Below are positions 15,719 to 20,974 of a stretch of DNA of 20,974 nt, piece by piece. The position numbers were made by a program, and so were the translations under genes. A model generated the notes under the pieces. That model had not been told where the DNA came from, ran no database searches, and saw nothing but the letters and a program-made list of their open reading frames with translations. This stretch comes from Holophagales bacterium UBA2201. Lineage in GTDB: Bacteria > Acidobacteriota > Thermoanaerobaculia > UBA2201. The stretch covers positions 1 to 20,974 of the forward strand of contig DCUZ01000017.1 of the NCBI GenBank assembly GCA_002327305.1, in the 5' to 3' direction. Numbering within the stretch: position 1 is the stretch's first letter; the number at the start of each line of letters is the position of its first letter.

Positions 15719-17254
15719 TTGATCAAACCCGATTCCCTTCGCGAGGGCGGGGGCGTCGTCCTGATCCTGGGGGCGGGCCCCGCCGGCCTCACCGCCGCCG
15801 AAGAGGTGCTGGATAGGACCCATTTCCGTCCCGTGATCCTGGAGCGGGAACCGGAGGTCGGCGGCCTTTGCCGGACGCGGGAATTCGAGGGCAACCGCGT
15901 GGATGTCGGCGGCCACCGGTTCTTTTCCAAATCGGAGCGGGTGATGCGGTGGTGGCTGGACCGGGCCCCTCTCTACCCGGCCGACGGCGCCGTTTGGGAC
16001 CCCTCCGATCCGCCCCCCCCGCCGGAGCCGTGCGTGTTCCTCCAGCGGCGCCGCCGGAGCCGCATTTTGTTCGACGGGGCCTGGTTCGATTATCCCCTGC
16101 GCGTCTCGGCCGGGACCCTGGCCGGGCTGGGCTGGCTGCGTTCCCTCCGATTCGGGGCCTCGTATCTCAGGAGCGCCCTCGGCCCCGGACGGAAGCCGGA
16201 CACCCTGGAGGCCTTTTTCATCCGGCGGTTCGGCCGGGCCCTCTACGAGACCTTTTTCAAGGCCTATACCCAGAAGGTCTGGGGCCTGCCCCCCTCCGCC
16301 CTGAGTCCGGATTGGGGAGAACACCGCGTCCGGGGCCTCTCCTTCGGGAAAGCGTTGCGGCACCGTCTCTGGCGGCGGGCCGTTCCGGAGGACCTGGGGG
16401 ACCGGCGGGTGGAGAACTCGCTTCAGGAGCGGTTCCTTTATCCTCCCCGCGGCCCGGGCCAATTCTGGGAAGCGGTGGCGGCCCGGATCCGGAAGCGGGG
16501 CGGGGAGATCCGGCTCGGCTGGACCGCGACGCGGATCCGCTGGGATGGAGTGGGGGTGCGGGAGGTGGAGGCCTCCGATGGGGAAGGGGCGCGGGAGGGG
16601 TGGGAACCGGCGGCCGTCCTTTCTTCCATACCCCTTCAGCATCTGCTGTCCGCCCTCGATCCCGCCCCCCCTCCCCCCATTCCATCCATCGCCCGCTCCC
16701 TTCCCTATCGCGGCCTGATCTGCGCCGCCTTCGCCCTGGAGCGCTTTGAACTGCCGGCGGCCCGGAACACCCCGGGCGGTCCCCCCCGGGATACCTGGCT
16801 CTATCTGCAGGATGGACGGTTCCGCGCCGGGCGCCTCCAACTGTTCCACCACTGGAGTCCATTCCTTCCGGCGGAGCCCGGCCGCCCCCTCGTGGCGCTG
16901 GAGTATTTCTGCTCGGACGGGGACGCGATCGATCGCCTCGACGATGAGGCCGTGCTCCGGATGGCCGGCGAGGAACTCTCCGCCCTTTGCGGCGGGGCGC
17001 CTCCCCCCATTCTGGCCCGGGCGGCGTACCGGATGCCGTGGGCCTATCCGGTCTATGCCGGTGATTACGGGCGGATGGAAACGGTCCGGACCTTCGTGGA
17101 TGGGATCGGCAACCTGTTCGCCATCGGGCGCGGCGGCCAGCACCGGTATGTCAATCAGGACCACGCCATGCTCACGGCCATGGCCGCCGTGGACCGGCTG
17201 GCCGGCGATCCGGCGGACCGGAAAGGGGTCTGGAACCAAGACGCCGAGGCGTAG
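15719..17254 (+). CDS. FAD-dependent oxidoreductase, UDP-galactopyranose-mutase-like
   Basis: About 511 residues from a proposed TTG start at 15719; no ATG or GTG is in frame between the upstream stop (15665) and the first strand, so the start is uncertain by a few codons. The FAD-binding GAGPAG (residues 18-23) is followed by VGGLCRTREFEG and the family mark VGGHRFFSK (63-71). Further signatures are FFKAYTQKVWG (about 178-188), YPPRGPGQFWEA and, at the C-terminus, GRGGQHRYVNQDHA (470-483). It belongs to the amine-oxidase/UDP-galactopyranose-mutase-related flavoproteins often found in polysaccharide loci. Mutase-type chemistry would convert a nucleotide or lipid-linked pyranose to a furanose, but the substrate cannot be read from sequence. 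Last gene of the TMTC-like operon, 53 bp after the second isomerase. Confidence 0.82.
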   Translation: MIKPDSLREGGGVVLILGAGPAGLTAAEEVLDRTHFRPVILEREPEVGGLCRTREFEGNRVDVGGHRFFSKSERVMRWWLDRAPLYPADGAVWDPSDPPPPPEPCVFLQRRRRSRILFDGAWFDYPLRVSAGTLAGLGWLRSLRFGASYLRSALGPGRKPDTLEAFFIRRFGRALYETFFKAYTQKVWGLPPSALSPDWGEHRVRGLSFGKALRHRLWRRAVPEDLGDRRVENSLQERFLYPPRGPGQFWEAVAARIRKRGGEIRLGWTATRIRWDGVGVREVEASDGEGAREGWEPAAVLSSIPLQHLLSALDPAPPPPIPSIARSLPYRGLICAAFALERFELPAARNTPGGPPRDTWLYLQDGRFRAGRLQLFHHWSPFLPAEPGRPLVALEYFCSDGDAIDRLDDEAVLRMAGEELSALCGGAPPPILARAAYRMPWAYPVYAGDYGRMETVRTFVDGIGNLFAIGRGGQHRYVNQDHAMLTAMAAVDRLAGDPADRKGVWNQDAEA

Positions 17255-17255
17255 C

Positions 17256-17280
17256 CGGTCCTTTCTGCGAAGCCGGACCG
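17256..17280 (+). terminator. Short hairpin after the flavoprotein gene
   Basis: CGGTCC (17256-17261) pairs with GGACCG (17275-17280) across a 13-base loop, directly after the stop at 17254 and between convergent genes. No U-tract follows, so this is at best a weak or factor-assisted terminator. Confidence 0.25.
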
Positions 17281-17307
17281 TGGGCTCGAATCAGTCGGGA
17301 AAAAGAA

Positions 17308-18636
17308 TCAGGGGCGCTCCACCGGCCGTTGATGAGCGGAAGTTCCGCAGGCGGCGGCGTCCTTGCCCCCGATGGCCAGGACCCCGGTGCCGTCGGGATC
17401 GAGCCAGTCCTTGAGGCGGGAGGCGGAGGTGCTCCCGCCCGACCAGGAGATGTCGAACCGGCCGTACTCGTCCCACATCTGGGTCTTGGGGTTCCCGCAG
17501 GCCGAGGCCCCGCCGTAGAGTTGTCCCACGAGCTGGTGGGACAGGTTCCAGAGGCCGCTCCCCGAGGAACCGCCCTCGGTCACCCCCAGGTCCCAGTTGG
17601 GGACCCGCCAATAATTGCCGGAGGTGGCGATTCGGTCGCGCTCGATGCTGATTTTTTTCACGTCGCCGCTGGGATGGTGGATGCCCACTGCCCCCATCGC
17701 GGGATCCGGGGCGGCGTTCCACCCGGCATGATACAGGTTGAAGGCCGGGTCAGGGGACTGGTTGAGCTCCAGGAGGGTGAAATCGGACTTGGGGTGCATG
17801 GCCCGGAGGGTGGAGCCGGACTGCCAGTCGCCGAAAAGAAGGTCGCCGTTCCCGCAGCCGGTCCATTCGAAGTTCCAGTAGAAAACCGTCCTCTGGGCCG
17901 TTGCGTCGTCATGGATGCAGTGGTTGGCGGTGAGGAAGTAATCGCGGCAGTCGCCCCTGGCGTTGTTGAGGAGCGTGCCCGTGCAGATCCACCCGCTGAA
18001 CAGGATGTGCGCCACCGCCCGCTTGTCGTCCTGCCATTCCGCCCCTTCGGGACAGTTGATGTCCACATTGCACTCCCCCGCCCCGCGGCCGGGCCCGAAG
18101 GATTTGTACCCGGTGACGGCGGAGGCGACCGAGAATTCAGGAAGAGCGCCGGCCGGCACATACGCCTCCACGACCAGGACGTCACCGGGAACGATGGGCG
18201 AGGCCAGGAGGCCCGAGAGGTCGATCGCTTCGCCCAAAACCGGGCCCATCACGAAGGCCCGGGCCGGGTCGTGGAACCGGATCTCCAGCCCCGGGACGGG
18301 TGTCAGTCCCTCCAGCACCACGCTCATCCAGGGGGCGCCGGGGGAACGGACGGCCAGCCGCCAGAGGGTCCCGCCGTCGCGGAGGGCCTCCAGCGTCCCG
18401 TCGCGCAAAGCGGCGTTGATAGGGCGTTCCACGCCGATCCGGGTGGGAACGGGGCGCCCCTCGTTGGCCGCGTCCTCCGCCAGGAGGTGGACGACATCGA
18501 GGGGGGGGAGGGTGATCGCGGATACGGCCTCGACCGGAAGCACGGCCCGGCCGTGTGCGCGCGGAAGGGACCGGGGGCCGGCCCAGGCGGAGAGGGCGAA
18601 GAGGACGAACAAAAGGGCGAAAAAGGATCGGCGCAT
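17308..18636 (-). CDS. Secreted trypsin-fold serine protease, lysyl-endopeptidase-like
   Basis: A 442-residue preproprotein. The start at 18636 is chosen because AAGGAG (18646-18651) lies nine bases before it and a signal peptide follows (MRRSFFALLFVLFALSAWA); an in-frame upstream ATG at 18702 lacks both. A propeptide of about 165 residues precedes the catalytic domain (about 185-420). The triad is readable: His239 in LTANHC, Asp285 in KSDFTLLEL and Ser358 in EGGSSGSGLW. Cys218 and Cys240 flank the His as in the standard disulfide, and eight cysteines lie between 189 and 430. The VDINCPEG start, the internal loops and GNPKTQMWDEYGRF resemble the Achromobacter lysyl endopeptidase group; Lys specificity is not proven. 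Probably self-processed after export. Convergent with the flavoprotein gene, 53 bp apart. Confidence 0.88.
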   Translation of the reverse strand: MRRSFFALLFVLFALSAWAGPRSLPRAHGRAVLPVEAVSAITLPPLDVVHLLAEDAANEGRPVPTRIGVERPINAALRDGTLEALRDGGTLWRLAVRSPGAPWMSVVLEGLTPVPGLEIRFHDPARAFVMGPVLGEAIDLSGLLASPIVPGDVLVVEAYVPAGALPEFSVASAVTGYKSFGPGRGAGECNVDINCPEGAEWQDDKRAVAHILFSGWICTGTLLNNARGDCRDYFLTANHCIHDDATAQRTVFYWNFEWTGCGNGDLLFGDWQSGSTLRAMHPKSDFTLLELNQSPDPAFNLYHAGWNAAPDPAMGAVGIHHPSGDVKKISIERDRIATSGNYWRVPNWDLGVTEGGSSGSGLWNLSHQLVGQLYGGASACGNPKTQMWDEYGRFDISWSGGSTSASRLKDWLDPDGTGVLAIGGKDAAACGTSAHQRPVERP

Positions 18637-18717
18637 GGGGGAATTCTCCTTGGAGGGGCTTTGAAAGTAGAACACCTTACCACAGAATGGAAAATCCCCC
18701 AAACGTCATCCCATGCA

Positions 18718-18825
18718 GTTTCGAGTTTCGAGTTTAAAGTTGCGAGTTGCCACCACTGTCCCCTCAGTTGCAAGTTGCGGGTCCCGGCTATTAACTCGAA
18801 ACTCGAAACTCTAAACTCGAAACTT
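18718..18825. repeat. Heptamer-repeat array forming an imperfect inverted repeat
   Basis: Five direct units at 18718-18752 (GTTTCGA, GTTTCGA, GTTTAAA, GTTGCGA, GTTGCCA) and two more at 18767-18780 (GTTGCAA, GTTGCGG) are followed at 18793-18825 by units in the opposite sense (AACTCGA, AACTCGA, AACTCTA, AACTCGA, AACTT). The left arm (18718-18748) and the complement of the right arm pair over 31 bp with four mismatches. It begins three bases past the ABC ATPase stop and lies before the protease gene on the same strand. It may act as a processing or attenuation structure; no U-tract follows. Confidence 0.85.
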
Positions 18826-18828
18826 CTT

Positions 18829-19653
18829 TCAAGCGAGAACCTTGAACAGCTCCGTCAACGACAGGGCGTTGGCGAGCCGGGCCGGGCTGTCCGGCGACTT
18901 TTTCACCGCCAGGAGCCGTTCGTCGCCCAGCGAGGTCTCTTTCAGCACCTCCACGCCCGGCGGAACCGGTTCTCCGGCCTTGAGGCGCAGTTCGCCGTAG
19001 GCGGCCTTCAGGCCGTCCACGCTTCCCTGGGCCACCACACGCCCCCCCTTGAGGATGAGGGCGTGGGTGGCCAGCGTCTCCAATTCCTCCGCGAAGTGGG
19101 AGGCGATGAGGAAGGTGCCGCCGCCCTCCTGGATGGCCTCGATGAGCGAGAGGAGGATCTCCTCACGGAAGAGGGGGTCGAGGCCGGAGAGGGGCTCGTC
19201 GAGGAGGAAAAGTCCGGCCTTGTGGGCCATGGCGAGGATGAGGGAGAGCTTCCGGCGGGCCCCCCGGTTGAGGGTGGAGATCTTCGCCTTCGGGTCCAAT
19301 CCGAATTTGGCCGTCAGCCGCCGGGCTTCCGCGGGGTCCCAGGTCGGGTAGAAGGCGCCGACATGATCGAGGAAGGCCCCCACCCGCCAGCCCTCGTATA
19401 GGGCGTCCTGCTCGGGGAGCCACCCCAGCGAGGCCTTGACCTTTTCCGGCTCCGCGAAGGGGTCGCGGCCGCCCATGCGGACCGTGCCGCCGTCGGCAGG
19501 GACCATCCCCTGCAGGAGGTGGAACAGGGTGGTCTTGCCCACGCCGTTGCGCCCCAGCAGGAGGGTGACCGAGCCGTTTTCCACTTTACAATCGATCCCG
19601 TCCAGCACGAGCTTCTTCCCGAACCGCTTCGTCAGTCCCTTGGCTTCAATCAT
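18829..19653 (-). CDS. YtrB-type ABC transporter ATP-binding protein
   Basis: A 274-residue ABC ATPase with Walker A GRNGVGKTT (34-42), a Q-loop region around WLPEQDALYEGW, Walker B AGLFLLDEP and the H-loop in IASHFAEE. The signature is LNRGARRK in place of LSGGQ; YtrB-like ATPases often have LSRGMKQK, so this copy additionally lacks the usual Ser. About 60 C-terminal residues form an accessory domain. The ATG at 19653 overlaps the end of the GntR gene by 8 bp, the usual YtrA-YtrB arrangement, in which the repressor controls its own transporter operon in response to cell-wall stress or antibiotics. No permease follows: downstream lie a heptamer array and a protease gene. The membrane partner may be encoded upstream of the window or elsewhere. 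Confidence 0.88.
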   Translation of the reverse strand: MIEAKGLTKRFGKKLVLDGIDCKVENGSVTLLLGRNGVGKTTLFHLLQGMVPADGGTVRMGGRDPFAEPEKVKASLGWLPEQDALYEGWRVGAFLDHVGAFYPTWDPAEARRLTAKFGLDPKAKISTLNRGARRKLSLILAMAHKAGLFLLDEPLSGLDPLFREEILLSLIEAIQEGGGTFLIASHFAEELETLATHALILKGGRVVAQGSVDGLKAAYGELRLKAGEPVPPGVEVLKETSLGDERLLAVKKSPDSPARLANALSLTELFKVLA

Positions 19654-20026
19654 GGTGTCCCTCCAGGAGGCGCCGCACGGCGCCCAGAATGTCTTGATTG
19701 GTTTGTCCGGCTCGCTTCATTTCGGTGACGGCCTCGGCGAGGCGCCGTTCCTTCTCCCCGACGAAGGATCGTACCGCAAGGGCGGGAGGTTTGCGCGCCT
19801 TGTAACCCTCTCCCCGCACCACCTCCACCCACCCTTCGCGCTCCAATTCCCTAAAGGCCCGGGCCGCCGTGTTGGGGTTGACGCGAAGCTCCTGCGCCAG
19901 GCCCCGGACGGAGGGGAGGAACGCCTCCCGGTCGAAGGCCCCACTCAGGATCAACCCCTTCAACCCGTCCATGATCTGCTGGAAGATGGGCACCGGCGAT
20001 CGGGGATCCAATTTCAGGATGGTCAT
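19646..20026 (-). CDS. YtrA-family GntR transcriptional regulator
   Basis: A 126-residue protein with an N-terminal winged helix: PIFQQIMDGLKGLILSG, LPSVRGLAQELRVNPNTAAR and FRELEREGWVEVVRGEGY. A short helical tail (about residues 80-126) serves as the dimerisation part, the length and layout of the YtrA subfamily, which lacks the large effector domain of other GntR proteins. The start overlaps the stop of the upstream gene in an ATGA (20023-20026), and its own end overlaps the ABC ATPase start by 8 bp, so the three genes form a translationally coupled operon whose promoter and operator lie right of the window. Expected role: repression of this operon, relieved by an unknown signal. Confidence 0.9.
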   Translation of the reverse strand: MTILKLDPRSPVPIFQQIMDGLKGLILSGAFDREAFLPSVRGLAQELRVNPNTAARAFRELEREGWVEVVRGEGYKARKPPALAVRSFVGEKERRLAEAVTEMKRAGQTNQDILGAVRRLLEGHHD

Positions 20027-20974
20027 ACCAGTCTCTTCTTCTTTCCGGTGGCGGGATCAAGGCGGTAGACGCAATAAGAACCAATTTCTTGGCTCCAGAT
20101 GGAACGGGTCCAATCAAAGAGCAGCAGCTCACGGCTTCCCTGGATCAGCATGGCACGACTTCTATTGGACAGAGGCTGATCCGAAGTCCACCGCATCGTC
20201 TCGCCTTCGATGGTCAGTGTCCTTACCACGCATGATTTTCGCTTATCGTCTTTCCACCCAAAGAAATAGAGGGGCCCCTCACCTTCCATGGCCGACCATT
20301 CTCGCCCAGGATGGGTGATTGGATAGCCGTTGATCAAATCGGTGGCCAGGGTGGAAACCTCCCGTCCTTCTCGATACAGAACGAGGGTCTTGGGTCCATC
20401 TTGATGTCCCCGCAACAAGATGACTTGGCCGTTTCTTGAAGCGATGGGCCTTCCGGGCCCGAGCCGTCGCAGTTCGCCTGTGGAAATGAACCAATGAAAG
20501 CAGTTCCGATCGTGAGGGGCCTGTCCGGAGTGATCGCGGACACCTTCCATCAGGAAAAATCCCTCCCGGTCTCCCCACGACCAGCGGTGAAACCGGCCCC
20601 GAAACGCTTCGCGCGGGGTGGCTGAGGCATAATCCACAAACATCCATACAGGATGATCCGATTCGTCCGCTTGATACAGGACGCCCTCGGGTCCCCAGGC
20701 GGGATAGGTTTCATGCGGGCGGGTGAATACATATTCCGTGCCCACTCCCAGGTGCTTGAATCCGGATTGATTCTTGCCGACTTCCTCTCTTCCCCATCTA
20801 TTCCAATACGCGATTTCCCCCCTAAAGTGGATGAGGCCCTCGGGAAACAGCCCCAGTTTTTCTGTTTTTCCGGTCCGCGGATCCAGCGAAGTATAATTCC
20901 TGAATTCCTTGCCGTCGCGTTTCACCGATTCGGCAATGTAGACGACGCCCCGGGACGGATCCGTGCCCGAAATC
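20023..20974 (-). CDS. Unrecognised protein, repeat-like C-terminal part (N-terminus beyond window)
   Basis: The frame is open to the right edge; a GTG at 20925 could start it, but codons upstream (reading ISGTDPSRGVVYIAES) continue the same style, so the gene probably begins outside. The visible 317 codons contain short motifs recalling blades of a beta-propeller: SLDPRTGKTEKLGLF, YRLDPATGKKKRLV at the very end, and several W-G/Y-W pairs. No catalytic motif or membrane helix is seen. Its GC content looks clearly lower than that of the genes to the left. It overlaps the GntR gene by four bases (ATGA) and so belongs to that operon; it may be a sensor or surface component linked to the transporter, but I do not assign a function. 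Confidence 0.6.
   Translation of the reverse strand, partial: ISGTDPSRGVVYIAESVKRDGKEFRNYTSLDPRTGKTEKLGLFPEGLIHFRGEIAYWNRWGREEVGKNQSGFKHLGVGTEYVFTRPHETYPAWGPEGVLYQADESDHPVWMFVDYASATPREAFRGRFHRWSWGDREGFFLMEGVRDHSGQAPHDRNCFHWFISTGELRRLGPGRPIASRNGQVILLRGHQDGPKTLVLYREGREVSTLATDLINGYPITHPGREWSAMEGEGPLYFFGWKDDKRKSCVVRTLTIEGETMRWTSDQPLSNRSRAMLIQGSRELLLFDWTRSIWSQEIGSYCVYRLDPATGKKKRLV

Noticed and set aside
18637..18702. Upstream ATG at 18702 for the serine protease
   Set aside because: It would put 22 residues before a typical signal peptide and has no ribosome site, whereas 18636 has AAGGAG at good spacing.
18657..18705. TTTCCA-18-TACTTT as promoter of the serine protease
   Set aside because: The -10 matches only three of six positions and nothing else supports it.
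18718..18825. Heptamer array as a CRISPR remnant
   Set aside because: Units are 7 bp, directly adjacent and in both orientations; no spacer structure exists.

Overview
The window is a GC-rich, densely coded bacterial segment with eleven protein genes and no RNA genes, insertion sequences or CRISPR arrays that I can recognise. Secreted repeat-bearing proteases, a TPR-tailed sulfatase-like protein, several B12-type radical SAM enzymes and a bacterial TMTC-like protein together suggest an environmental Gram-negative lineage such as Acidobacteriota. That placement is inferred from gene style only; no marker gene is present.

Layout, left to right. (1) 1-4476, minus: C-terminally cut, secreted zinc metallopeptidase followed by about nine cysteine-bearing fibronectin type III repeats, with a good promoter in an AT-rich gap. 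(2) 4653-6722, minus: exported sulfatase-like domain, with Thr at the usual formylglycine position, plus C-terminal TPRs. (3) 6793-10425, plus: an overlapping three-gene operon of B12-binding/radical SAM protein, GT-C membrane glycosyltransferase and UbiA-type prenyltransferase. (4) 10357-11853, minus: a second B12-type radical SAM protein whose 3' end overlaps the UbiA gene convergently. (5) 11926-17254, plus: TMTC-like (GT-C + TPR) protein, two tandem parvulin-type prolyl isomerases and a UDP-galactopyranose-mutase-like flavoprotein. (6) 17308-18636, minus: secreted trypsin-fold protease resembling lysyl endopeptidase. (7) 18829-20974, minus: YtrA-type GntR repressor and YtrB-type ABC ATPase, preceded by the 3' end of an unrecognised gene; no permease is visible. 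A heptamer-repeat array forming a long imperfect inverted repeat lies between (6) and (7).

How it may fit together: the centre looks like an envelope/secretion glycosylation locus. Two polytopic GT-C enzymes would need polyprenyl-phosphate sugars; a UbiA-type enzyme and a mutase-like flavoprotein could supply or modify such donors; the prolyl isomerases would act on exported proteins; and the flanking genes encode exported enzymes. This is inference from family membership and neighbourhood. A second theme is regulatory: at both divergent gene pairs, -10 elements sit 8-9 bases before the annotated ATG with no Shine-Dalgarno, suggesting leaderless transcripts.
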